Assembly: GCA_000611775.1 (NCBI GenBank)
Contig: KK106983.1
Location: forward strand, 2,166,808-2,230,807
Reading direction: 5' to 3'
DNA: 64,000 bases
Source of the DNA: Umbilicaria muhlenbergii
Taxonomy: Eukaryota; Ascomycota; Lecanoromycetes; Umbilicariales; Umbilicariaceae
The position numbers and the translations under genes were made by a program. Positions 35,910 to 46,317 of this stretch are shown piece by piece. The notes under the pieces are model-generated. The model was not told where the DNA came from, did no database searches, and was given only the letters and a program-made list of their open reading frames with translations. Within the stretch, counting starts at the first letter, position 1. Every line of letters starts with the position of its first letter.

Positions 35910-36074
35910 CTAGGCATATCGTGGGGTCTCTGATCTGAGGCAACTGCAGAAAACAAAGGAGGAGCCGATGGGACCACACACGGCCAGTTGAACGTCACCT
36001 TGCACAACTGAGCTATCCAGGCAAAAGGCAATCGCGGCCAGTGCGAGGAAGCTTCTTAGTGCAACACATAACAT
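35910..36074 (-). CDS. Hypothetical 54-aa secreted peptide
   Basis: A short complete minus-strand frame from ATG at 36074 to TAG. It has a plausible signal peptide (RSFLALAAIAFCLDSSVVQG) and a mature part with four cysteines (VCGPIGSSFVFCSC, plus one earlier in the leader). The DNA coding LALAAIAF is repeated near 63.3 kb. It is short, in a pseudogene-rich area, and may be a remnant. Confidence 0.3.
   Translation of the reverse strand: MLCVALRSFLALAAIAFCLDSSVVQGDVQLAVCGPIGSSFVFCSCLRSETPRYA
36018..36058. repeat. Dispersed repeat, copy 1
   Basis: Contains AAAAGGCAATCGCGGCCAGT and continues GCGAGG, shared exactly with 63305-63345 and with weaker similarity on both sides. It overlaps the signal-peptide part of the small frame at 35910-36074. 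Confidence 0.7.
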
Positions 36075-36561
36075 TCAACTCGAGTCAAACCCAACTGGGC
36101 GCCCAACAACTGCAATCGAGCTGACTAAGCTGGCCCTAACGATATCTTCTCCACCATGCCTCTTCTCGTAATCGTCGGCGGCGCCATTCCTTGAAACCAC
36201 CATCATCAGCCCGTCCGTGCTTAAAGCATCTTGGCTCGGCGTACGCCACCAGTGTGGTTTTATCCAAGAGCCATCTGGGTCCGCGATTGTAGGTTTGTCC
36301 GTCTCACTAGCAGTCCGGTCATCAGCTGCTCCATGAAATGTATGGAGATACCCCGGATACCCCAGACTCATCTCATCAGCATGGCTTGGGAAAAGGTTAT
36401 ATATCTTCGTCTTCCTTCGGGGAAGACGATGTACACGCTCGAAGGACGTCCGCATGCTTCGCGTCCGTCAATTTCTCAAGTGAACTACTATGGCTATCTA
36501 AAAGGAGTAGGTAGTGCTAGAGAACGAGTAGGTCCGTGGCTATGGGCTTACCTTGGGTAAC

Positions 36562-38034
36562 ATGGATCTTGAAAACATTCCCCCCGTAGATACTTCTTCG
36601 GCGCCGAGGGCAAGAGCCTCTTGGGGTAGGTTGTCATCGCAGGTTCCATAGGATTTCTCCTTTTTGGTTATGACCAGGGCGTGCTTGGGGTAAGTTGGCT
36701 CTTCCAGTCTGACTTGCCCTCTGCTAACCAAGTTGTTTAAGGCCTTAACGCGGCCGAAGGATCTCTGCGGACATTCAGCTATCCGTCCTCGGCAATACTG
36801 GGTACCATAAACGCTATCTATGAGTACGTTCCCAACAAACCCTCATGCTTGAAAGACTCAGACAGCTGAGTTTTTCTATATGTGCAGAATTGGTTGCTTC
36901 TGCGGTGCTGTGGCTGTTTTCATGATCGGGGAACGGCTCGGACGAAAGAAGTGTATCTATGTTGGCGCATTTCTACAGTTTGTCAGAGCTGTGCTCCAGG
37001 CATCTTCCTTCGGCGTTCCCCAAATGATCGTTGGCCGCATTGTTTGGTAAGGTTACCCTCTTTCCGACCAGTGTGACAATGGCAGTACTGAACTGCAACA
37101 GTGGCTGGGGTAACAGATTCAACACTGCGACGACCCCTTTGTGGATTTCTGAATTGGCCCCTGCCAAGTCTGGAGGTCGTCACGTTTCCATCGAAGGCAA
37201 TCTTATCGCTTTCGGTATTGTCATCGCGTTTTACTATAATATTGGCATGTTATACGCCACCGGTCGCGCTCAATGGAGAGTGCTCATTGCTTCCTAGTGT
37301 GTCATTATCATCGGACAGGTTGCTTGGACCTATTTCCTGCCAGAGTCTTCACGTTGGCTTACGAAGTGTAAGCAATGACGATGAATTTGTTAATCCATCT
37401 AACGATGACGCAGACGGCAAACTCGAAGAAGCTATCGACATTCTTGCCCAGCTCAAGGGCAAGGGTGTGAAATGTAGTGACCCATCACTATCTTCTGGCT
37501 TGACCAGATGTCCCGCCGCAAGGCCCTAATCTGGGGTGCGATCCTCTGCGGTCTCTGTTTCCTCCTTGCGGGTATTCTCCAGAAGGACATCACACCCATC
37601 CGTGCCAAAGCCTCGCTCGCCATCTTCTTTGGCTACGAAGCTGTCTTTGTCGTCGGCTGGCTGCCCATCCTCTGGCCGTACGCGCCCGTGATCATGCCTC
37701 TGCGCCACCGGACGCATTCTGCTGCAGCTCTTGCGAAAGCCTCCGGTTGGATCTTCAATTGTCTTGTGAGACCACATTAGGATCTACAACAAGCATATAC
37801 TAACTTTCGCTAGATTGTGCAAATCACCCCTATATCTATTTCCAACTTCCGGTGGAAGAATTATATGATCTTCTTCGTGTCGAAACTTGCCTTCACGCTC
37901 ACCATCTCCTCGTCTATCCCGAAACGAGTGGCCGCACTCTGGAGGAGATCAATCTGCTGTACATGGGCGACTGTGATCGCCTGTTTGTCGTTAACTCCAT
38001 GGGCAAGTTGCTGCCGGGCTTCGAGTCCAAATGA
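36562..38034 (+). pseudogene. MFS sugar transporter, decayed
   Basis: Segments typical of fungal hexose/pentose transporters appear in order: IAGSIGFLLFGYDQGVLG (TM1), LNAAEGSLRTF, MIGERLGRKK (the RxGRR/K loop), FGVPQMIVGRI, TTPLWISELAPAKSGG, SIEGNLIAFGIVIAFYYNIG, FLPESSRWLTK (PESPRWL-type signature), then a second-half piece with FFGYEAVFVVGWLPILWPYA and a last VYPETSGRTLEEINLLYM. Frames shift repeatedly. About 100 residues (roughly TM7-8) between LAQLKGKG and SRRKALIWGAILCG are missing. The in-frame stop after WRVLIAS is another break. It is head-to-head with the zinc-cluster relic about 1.2 kb away. Confidence 0.8.
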
Positions 38035-38740
38035 ACCGCAAGGACGACATAGAACATGCCGACAAATCATCTACCGAGGACAACGCACCCTCGCCAGAGA
38101 CGCTGTTGACTGAGAAGCCAGCAGTCTAATATAAGGAGTTGGCGTAAGATATTTACTTGGTTGATAGATCACTTTTGGGCCCACCACCTGAGCATTACAC
38201 GTCATAGTCACTACATTCAAAGTCCTGTGTAAAAATGTATGTATGAAGTGTTATGACCGTGCGTAGAATAGGAAACTGATTAAATACACCAATAAGCATT
38301 CTAACATTGCAGATCTGTTAAAGGGTGTTCCACATAAAGGATCGTCCTGTTATTTGTGCCCTCCTACCGCCGCACACCTCATTACTTTCTTCTTCCACAG
38401 AGAAAAGGCCAACAGAACGGGTTTCTTTGGACCGGCAGTGGACCACGTTTTATACCGACACCTATGATCACCCATCTGGTAACTTGTCACCGCTTTAGTG
38501 CATTACAGAAGCTGTGCTCGCTCCTGTGCCGTCAATTTGAAAACTGGATATGCAACGAACTGGAATTCGTTATTGAGCACAGTAAGGCCGGCATCAAATC
38601 ATCTGTTTCCAATCTCCGCATACGTGCAGTTGAGACAGAAAGACCGTTATGCTGTGCGTTGATCCTGAAAGACCTCTGTAATAAAGCACCAATGGGTCCC
38701 ACTCTGGTCGGGCTCCTTTCCACTCTGATGGCAGACCATG
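38035..38740. other. No gene recognised
   Basis: A + frame at 38356-38817 is open but has no recognisable content. The stretch separates the transporter relic from the membrane-protein relic. Confidence 0.4.
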
Positions 38741-39790
38741 ATGTTATGTTCGTACGCTGTTACCACTGCACTCATCAACTTCTTGATCTTCATCTTCAGC
38801 ACTACTGTCTCCGCTGAAACAACACGATGTGACCTTTTTGTACCCCAAAACCCATTCTACGTTTAATTATTTAGACTCTATTAATGTCTCATGGACATCG
38901 GATTATCCAGACCCCTCGTTGAGACTTTGGTGCAGCAATTCAGTAAGTCAAGACCTATGGCCACCATTTGCACCACTCTTTATAAGAGACTGATTCTTCA
39001 GCTTTTCTCAACCTTCAATGTTTCAGAAAATGGGAATATCCTCCTTCCACTCAACTACGGGCAGACAGGTGTCAAGCTTTGAAATCTGTGGTTTGGTCTC
39101 CCTGGGAACATTGGCAACAATTCCGCGTTCACTTTCACGGTCGAATGAAATTCACAGCAAGCGCCCGTCTTGTGGGGCGCATACCATGCTGCAGATTCAT
39201 CGGAGACTATCATGTCTTCCTCAAGCAGCACTTCCTTATCGAATCCTCCACAATCGCCAACTGTGTCAGCTTCTCTGAAAACATCAGCTTCAGCACCCTC
39301 AAGTTCAACCTCGTCCACTAGTCGATCCTTGTCCACAAGTCTAACGCCATCCGCAAGTTTTAGTCCGGCTACCGGCCGAGGCTCTTTCACAGCGTCAACA
39401 ACGTTTACAAGTCTAAACTCACCCACAACTCCAACCTCATCTACCCTTGAGTCCACAGCAGCACCACCACTCCCTCCACAACCACTTTCCCCACAACCCC
39501 GCCCACTTCAAAGCTTAGGTGCCAAGATCGGGGTTGGCATCGGCAGTGCCGCAGGAGTCACATCACTAGTGGCCTGGATATGGCTATTTGCACGGATGCG
39601 GAGGTGTGACCCGAGCCGACCACAACGCTTTTCCGATCCAGTAAAGTCATAGCCATTACCGAAAGAGCCGCAGGAACTCGATGGGCGAGAGCGCATGGTG
39701 GAGCTGGAAAGCGTCGTGAGGCATGAACTCGAGGCACGGGAACTGGGGAGTGGGTATTGTAGCACAGAAGGATCTGAAATGGGAGCTCAG
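38741..39790 (+). pseudogene. Broken paralogue of the Ser/Thr-rich membrane protein
   Basis: This copy matches the intact gene at 42035-42902 segment by segment: a signal-like leader (ALINFLIFIFSTTVSAE), HSTFNYLDSINVSWTSDYPD, then ENGNILLPLNYGQT, QQAPVLWGAYHAADSSET, a long Ser/Thr run, a transmembrane segment (IGVGIGSAAGVTSLVAWIWL) and a tail with ELDGRERMVELESVVRHEL. Frame changes after the leader, near 39085, and a stop at 39652 interrupt it. It points the opposite way from its paralogue, 2.2 kb distant. Confidence 0.75.
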
Positions 39791-40794
39791 GATGGGGCGG
39801 TCTCTCCTCGGTGATGGAGTCGGAAATAGGAGAGGGTTGGGAGGTTGCGGCACTGTTGTTCGCTATCCTTATGTGCCTCTGCGGGGCTGCGCCATAATCG
39901 TCTATGCAGCTATTAATGGAGATACCTTAGCAAAGTGCTCGGATAATAAACCTCGACATCGTCTAGTCTCAGGTACCAACCGCGTGCCTAGAAAGCTCAG
40001 TAGTACCAGCCGTGTAGTGATCTTCCGCCACCAGAGAATAACATTCTACGCGTTGTCAATAGAAGATTCCGCTCGATCAGCTCTTCGACGTCCAAAACAG
40101 ACTCACAGGAGCACTTCGTTTTGTATCCATCTCACACATTTCTAACCCCAAACCTCCAGCGCCGTCCATGCAACTCAAAGCCCCCCTCATCTATGCAGGC
40201 CCGCTCATCCTAGGTGTATCCTCCACGTTGGATGATATACCACGATGAGAGCCTCCACCTGAGCCTTGCAACTCATATCAACTGTAAATAAACTCCCGCG
40301 GCCCGGTATATTAGTATATAATATAGCACTACAACTGCCGCCTCGAATCCGAAACTATTTGAGCACACCATGGGACATTTCTAAGCACGTCGATCATAGA
40401 CCTCGCATGATACGAAACTTGGCTCGGCTTCTTGATCTCTCCATATGTTGAAATTCGCCGATTCGCCGCCGAGCAGACGTCATTGGGGCAGGGGTTTAGG
40501 GCAGGGGTTCTAGCGGGAAAAGCAGTCACGTCATAGGCGTACATATGTCTAGGCTTAGCGAAAAGCTCCTAAACATGTATATTAACGGCTTGAAAGCCTC
40601 GAGTTTCTGCTTTCTTCTACACGTTCATTTATTCAATTTGGACCGATATTTAGCTAGTGCAATAATACATTTTATTTGGCCTCTAAATAATCGTTCTACA
40701 CAACAGGTTATGAGCCCGGTCAGCGCAAGGCGCTGCGGATTGACTCCGTCCATGATGAGAGGACGTTAAAGACTATGCAAACAATCCCTCTACG

Positions 40795-41125
40795 GAGGCA
40801 GTCACGGAAGCCAGCCCACAGAGGTGGCGTTCCAGTATCGGAAGCCCACAAAGGTGGCCATTCCACTTCGGAAGCCCTCCACGCAGAGGCATTTGCCTAT
40901 AAGGCAGTTATCGGAAGCCCACAAAGGTGGCCATTCCACTTCAGAAGTCCTCCACAGAGAGGCAGTCACGGAAGTCCTTCACAGAGAGGCATCCACGGAA
41001 GTCATCCACAGAGAGGCATCCACAGAAGTCCTTCACAGAGAGGCAGTCACGGAAGTCCTCCACGCAGAGGCATTACAGGCCTACAAGGCACTTATCGGAA
41101 GCCCACAGAGGTGGCCATTCCTTTG
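40795..41125 (+). repeat. Nested minisatellite, 27-bp core, translatable as 9-aa repeat
   Basis: Five 27-bp units start at 40942, 40969, 40996, 41023 and 41050; the core is CGGAAGTCCTCCACAGAGAG plus GCAGTCA. They are flanked by three copies of a longer element containing CACAAAGGTGGCCATTCCAC (about 40838, 40912 and 41096). Because 27 is a multiple of 3, all frames stay periodic. The frame from 40775 is open for 119 codons and reads repeated HGSPSQRGI. No start context or flanking domain argues for a real protein. Confidence 0.85.
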
Positions 41126-41960
41126 AGAATATAGGGATTTGGGTGAGAAAATGAGGTTGCGGGTTTAAGGGGTGTGGGGGAGCAGTCGCAGTGAGGGGGA
41201 GTGTTGAGTTTTCACTGTCGCCTGCTTAGTGGCTTGGCATCCCCCCTCTATAAGTTATATTCGCACCACTTTTCGTAGCAATCGAACTCCAGTCAATCCG
41301 TTGAATAAATTCAACACCATAGGCATCCCTGACGCTGCTGATACAACTCCGGGTCATGCTTTCCGTGGAATTACAAAGTATGGAGACATAACGCCGTTGG
41401 GCAGAGAATGGGGGATGCCTAAGCAGGGTCGGTTACACTTACTGCCTTCTGGGCAGATAAATGGTGCTTCGCTCAGTGGCAAAAGCTCCCTATCGCGCCC
41501 AAGTGCGAAAGTCTCCGCCGTCGTTTGAGTACGAAACGTTGTATATCTAACGTATTTGGAGTATGCGACACCGCCTCGGATGGCATGCAAGTTCTGCTCA
41601 ACCATTGCTCCTCTCGAGCAAGAGCTCCTAGAGAATCCCCATTTAAGTTCAAACGGTTTGGAGAACTTGGCGAGAGTTCTCTACAGTGCCGACGAATATG
41701 AGAGACTATGCCAATGAAGAATCGGCCTAGTATTAGAATAAGCGGGGACATGCAGTTTGTGCCACCGAGACCAATGTGAAATAGTGTGATACTGTTCTGC
41801 GCATCCTCCTTGGGGGAGCTGCAAAGACATCGCTACAGATGCCAATGACTAAGCCCTTGAATACAGACCCTTGCCCGCAACAAAACCACTACAACTCTCC
41901 CCACCTCCCCCTTCAACCTCTTCCTCTCCCAAAAGCAGTCGCCTGCTCACCCCTCCCCTC

Positions 41961-42020
41961 CCTCTTCTTCCCTCTTCTCCCCTCTTCTTCCCTCTTCTCC
42001 CCTCTTCTTCCCTCTTCTCC
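41961..42020. repeat. 20-bp polypyrimidine tandem repeat, three copies
   Basis: CCTCTTCTTCCCTCTTCTCC occurs three times exactly, just past the 3' end of the membrane-protein gene on the opposite strand. Confidence 0.95.
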
Positions 42021-42034
42021 CCCCGATCTTCAGC

Positions 42035-42902
42035 TTAGAGTTCATGCCTCACCGCCCCATCCAGCTCTACCCGCTCCCGCCCATCAATCTCCCGCGGCTC
42101 AGAGATGGGTCTGTGCCGGTTTGAATTGAGCTTGCGGATTCGAGAGAATAGCCATAGCCATGCCATGAGGGAGATGGCTCCAGCGGCACAGCCGATGGCG
42201 ATGCCGGCTTTTGCGTTGGCGCTGAGAGCAGAAGGGGTGTGAGGGGGGAGTGGTGAGGGGGCTGTGGATGGGGAGGTGGAAGTTGTGGATGGGACTGAAC
42301 TAGCGGGGGAAATTGGAGTCGTGGACGCTGCACTTGTAGTTTGCTGCAAAGCCGGCACAGTCGATGCTTGCGAAGAAGAAGAAGTTGATATGAAAGTTCC
42401 GCTTGTGAGAGAAAAGGTGATTGCCTTTACTGGACCAGCGGCGTCGTAGGCACCCCACAGCACGGGCGCTTGCTGTGGATGTTGTTCGACCACGAAACCA
42501 GCTGAGTTGTTACCGCCTCTTCCCGCAAGACCCAACCAGAGATGGCACCGTACAGCAGCGGTTTGGCCGTAATTGAGCGGAAGGAGGGTATTCCCGCTTT
42601 CTGCAACGTTGTTGAAGTTCAACACAGCTGAGGTACGGCTCACTAACAAGCACTGGTAAAGAGAGACTGTGGGGTGAGTTTGACTTACGGGTAGGGGAAC
42701 CAATATCGCACCATAGATCTAATACAGGATTTGGGTAGTTTGATGCCCAGGAGACGTTGATAGTGTCTAGATAATTGAAAGTGGAGCTGGTTGGGGGGTA
42801 CAGAAAATTCACATTAAGCTGATCAGCGTAAACCGCAGTGCTGAAATTGAAGACAAAGAAGCTAATGGACGCAAAAACAATGAAACTGTAAGTGAGTGAC
42901 AT
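42035..42902 (-). CDS. Ser/Thr-rich single-pass membrane protein, unknown function
   Basis: Exons 42902-42689 and 42642-42035 (273 aa) join at a 46-nt intron with GTAAGT donor and GTTAG acceptor, chosen because it keeps NVSWASNYPNP in frame with SRTSAVLNFNNVAESG. Layout: signal peptide (MSLTYSFIVFASISFFVFNF), an extracellular beta-type domain (TINVSWASNYPNPVLDLWC; GNTLLPLNYGQTAAVRCHLW; QQAPVLWGAYDAAGP), a Ser/Thr/Pro-rich stalk (about 140-190), one transmembrane helix (IAIGCAAGAISLMAWLWLFS) and a charged tail. This is the architecture of fungal wall-stress or adhesion proteins, but I cannot assign one. A broken inverted paralogue lies at 38741-39790. Confidence 0.7.
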
Positions 42903-43946
42903 ATTGCGTTGCCATCGGAGCAGCAAAGTAAGTAGGCAGATCCTGACGCAACAGTTCTTTCTTATACGGCTCTTCTCTGATCACTGCAGAGCAGTCAGCA
43001 GGCAGCAGAGCAATCTTCTGCACTTGTGCGGCGCTTTGCAATAAAAGGAGGGCCGCCCAGGGCTGCTGCATAGGAGGTCCGACTTGGTTACCCTCCAATT
43101 TCCCAGAAACCGATGTGGCCATCTCCCGCTACTAACGCCGAGTTGGGACTTGGGTGCCTGAGAATATGCACGGTAAATGCATCATCGTACTCGTATTGTA
43201 CCCATCTTCGTTCTCTCCGCCATTGATCTGCGGGGAGATAATTATATAGTGTTGGTGATGCGGTGCGACACTGAGCGCGACAAAAAGCCTCGCTCGGCTC
43301 TAGTCACGTGTGTGTTCATGCGCATGCAGGGTCTCCAGGTACCTTATCTTACAAGGCTGCTGTATGTGACGAGACACTTCCACATAAGTCAGGAAAGATG
43401 CTAATGTGGGCAATAAATGGAAGCCAAGTGTCTGGTAGAAGAATTCCCATCAGAGCAATCGCGTTTAGATACGGGCACAGGCAAAACGTACCTGGCTTAT
43501 GGAACATGCGAGTTGCATCCATGCTCTCGGTGCTGTGCTCATACAGTCTTAATCCTCCCCATACTCTTAGGGCTCTGAGAGGTCTTAGCGTCATTCTCCT
43601 ACCCTCTGTAAAGTGAGGCCAAAACCTGGCGTTGATCGATCAATTGGGATAGGGCAGGCCTGAGCCGGACGCCTGCTTAGGAGCTGCGATACACAACATA
43701 AACGATCCAATGGAGATGGCGGTGCTATAGCCTAAGCTTGCACGGTGCCGCACGCTGCCTGCTCCAACCCCCTAGACCAAGTTTCTCTATCAAAGTCTCA
43801 AAAAACCGTATGTGATCCGTTCGAAGATTGAAGTCCCATCCATGATATTACCGTATCCGGGGAATGGCCCATTTCTATATCTATTCATCTCACATTCTTC
43901 TAAAGTCGCATCTCCAGCGCTGTCCATGCAACTCAAACCCCCTCAT
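42903..43946. other. Intergenic
   Basis: No gene supported. It contains an AGGTACCTTAT element at about 43335-43345. Confidence 0.5.
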
Positions 43947-44984
43947 CTAAGCAACCTCACTCATCCTAGGTGTCTCCTCCACCATAGGACTCCCCTTCCC
44001 CTCAGCAACCGCACTCTCGTTCCCCCCCCTCTTCCACCACCCCGCCTTCCCCGCCGTCTCCCCCTTCTCACTCCCCCCAACCCGCCGCTCATACCCCTCC
44101 CTAAAGCACAGCCCCGGGTGAAACAAATTCAGCACCAAAACCGCCACAATAACCATCACGCCTTCCAACCCAATAAAAAGGTTCTGGTTCTTGATTAACG
44201 CGCCCTCCCACCCTTCCGCTAGCTCTATCACTCGGTATACCGACCGGATAAAGATGCAGACCGTCGCCAGCGTCAACGCGGCCAAAAACCCCCGGAACAA
44301 TTTCGAAGCCCGGAGTTTCGCGTGCGTCGGATCGAGCGCCCTCTCCCCCATCTCCCTCATGCGCCGCGTCGTCCTGACCGCGAAGTCCACACACAGCGCC
44401 ATAAACACCAGCAGCGTCGCCACCTGGAACGCCAACCCAGCCACCATGATATGATCCCCCAACTTCGTGCTCTTGTTCTGATGACTCGCCACACTAGCGA
44501 TCCCGCCCCCAGCCGCCTGCAACACCAACGACAGCACATCGCAGGGTACAAACACCCTCGGATAACTCTGCGGCTTAATCCGACTATTCTCCGGCCCAAA
44601 CGTCGTCACGATCCTGCTCAGCGTCAAATAAATCCCCGCGGCCAAAAACGCCGGCGCGATGGTCAGGCAGACGATTTGCATGAGGAAGCCGTTTTCGGAA
44701 AAGGGGTTGTGGTGCGACATCAGGCGGCCGGCGTAGCCGAGGATTTCGAGGACGCAGCCGGAGATGAAGGCGATGCCGAAGCCGAGGAAGCGGCGGGAGA
44801 GGGAAAGTTGCAGGAGGTAGGCGAGGAGGGAGAGGGCGAAGAGGACGAGGAAGACGGTGTTGGCGGGGAGGGAGGGGAGGTAGTTGTAGTAGGAGGATTG
44901 GAGGGGGCAGGTGGCGAGGGTGCAGGCTGCGACGCGGCTGTCGTTGGAGGCGCGGGGGAGGAGGAGGGGCGTGAGGGCCGACAT
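43947..44984 (-). CDS. RTA1-like seven-TM lipid-translocating exporter family protein
   Basis: RTA1/RSB1-type proteins are fungal seven-helix plasma-membrane proteins tied to resistance to 7-aminocholesterol or sphingoid-base export. One exon, 345 aa from MSALTPLLL at 44984. An in-frame upstream start would add about 97 low-complexity residues, and I reject it because the family begins here. Seen: a luminal N-terminus with cysteines (CTLATCPLQSSYYNYLPSL), seven hydrophobic segments, LEILGYAGRLMSHHNPFSEN, the family's IAPAFLAAGIYLTLSRIV, VFVPCDVLSLVLQAAGGGIA, FIRSVYRVIELAEGWEG (strong signature), and a basic C-terminal tail. The + strand is C-rich to about 44660, then G-rich. Confidence 0.93.
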   Translation of the reverse strand: MSALTPLLLPRASNDSRVAACTLATCPLQSSYYNYLPSLPANTVFLVLFALSLLAYLLQLSLSRRFLGFGIAFISGCVLEILGYAGRLMSHHNPFSENGFLMQIVCLTIAPAFLAAGIYLTLSRIVTTFGPENSRIKPQSYPRVFVPCDVLSLVLQAAGGGIASVASHQNKSTKLGDHIMVAGLAFQVATLLVFMALCVDFAVRTTRRMREMGERALDPTHAKLRASKLFRGFLAALTLATVCIFIRSVYRVIELAEGWEGALIKNQNLFIGLEGVMVIVAVLVLNLFHPGLCFREGYERRVGGSEKGETAGKAGWWKRGGNESAVAEGKGSPMVEETPRMSEVA

Positions 44985-46317
44985 GGTGGGGTTGGGCGGC
45001 GCCGGTGAGGTCGTGAGACGTGAGCTCGTAGGTTGGGTGGGAGACGGAGGTCTGGGGGAGGACGGTTTAGAGGGGGGAGAGGTGGCCCTTTTGAAAAGGG
45101 AGGGATGGGGGCGGTGTTGTGGCCTGGAGGAATGGTGGGCAGGCAGGATTGAAACGAAGGATCCACCTGGGCGGTCGCCATCCTTGTAGAGCCTTAGGTA
45201 GTAGTAAGCAGCAATACGAGATCCTTCGTGGTAGACTAAAGTAGTCGAGGGATTTTGGGGGGCCTGCCGAGGCAAATTCGGAGTTGGATGGAAGGTGCCG
45301 TCAGGCGTGAGGGCGGCAGGCCGGCAGGCCTTAGGTTGTCTCAGTCGGCTCAGACACGCCAGCCGTTACCCGTAGTGGCTGCCCCAATAAAATTCCCTGC
45401 CCTGCCCTTACTTCGTCCGCTTTAGCCGAGGCTCACCCCGTCAAGAGTCTGAGCAGCCATGACAGAAAATAGGGGGTTCGAACATTCCCAGATATGTTTC
45501 TAGGCGTATTTATAGTCATGACAACAAACCTGAAGAGTAAGGTAAGTACCTTATGGACTTACGTTTGACGTGATTGCTTAGTCCTCAGCATATTTGACAA
45601 AATCCTCAAAAAGCACACTTGAAATTCATGACATATCTCAGTTCCGAGCGAAGTCTGATGTTTGAACATCGTTGTGCTTGTGCAGCGATAAGCTATCCAA
45701 GTGAACGTATTGAGGGCCATGTTGTGCAAATACGGAAATACGGTGACACAAGGCCTGAGGCTGCAGGGCCTCGGCTGGAAGCTGGCCGTCTTCGGGTCGC
45801 AGCCGACACGCTTCGCTAAGCTTTTTACTGCGGGCCAGTTCCGTAAGGCTGCCAACCTGCTTATCACTTGTACTCGTCCCTTGTCCTCTTGTCCCTCATT
45901 CGGTTGAGACGATTTGGGGAGTGATACGGTCCGACGGAGTAAGGTAGTGTTGCAGCTATGATGCAAGTGCGCGTACGCAGATGGCAAGTACCAGGTAGCT
46001 GTTGCTTGTACGAATGTGATGTGCCCGGAGTCCGGAATTGAACAGCCCTAAGCAAGGACAGTGGAGAGATACGAGTACAGCATACAAGAGTCCCATGACC
46101 ACCTCGCTTGACTTTGCATTGCTGAAAGTGTCAGCTACGGGAATTCAGCTCACACGAAGATGGACGTGGACCTGTGTCAGCGTTGTCTGATGTCTCGGTT
46201 TCGAACAGATGAGTAATTGTGGAAAATTTCCCAAGTCGTATCCACCCTGGCTGCTTCCTCATACCATGGCGTACTAGTACTCAACTGTGTGTTCTACGAA
46301 GAGTTCCAAGGCATAGG
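44985..46317. other. Intergenic
   Basis: No gene supported. It includes the palindrome at 45538-45553 and short unrecognised frames. Confidence 0.5.
45538..45553. repeat. Palindrome TAAGGTA-AG-TACCTTA
   Basis: Perfect 7-bp arms around a 2-bp centre; it shares the core with the inverted repeat at 221-274. Confidence 0.75.

Larger units (their letters stand above)
39791..42034. other. Repeat-bearing spacer between inverted paralogues
   Basis: No gene supported. It holds the 27-bp minisatellite (40795-41125), two short minus frames at 41354-41751 with no recognisable content, and the pyrimidine repeat 41961-42020. 40260-40720 is A/T-rich. Confidence 0.5.

Noticed and set aside
36075-36455. 126-codon minus frame upstream of the transporter relic
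   Set aside because: No recognisable domain and it lies in a pseudogene area; too weak to list as a gene.
40795-41125. CRISPR-like array
   Set aside because: Direct repeats without unique spacers of constant size, in a fungal nuclear context: a minisatellite.
44985-45275. 97-residue N-terminal extension of the RTA1-like frame
   Set aside because: The extension is low-complexity Pro/Ser text with no signal, and the family starts at MSAL; the in-frame opening is a by-product of G-rich DNA.
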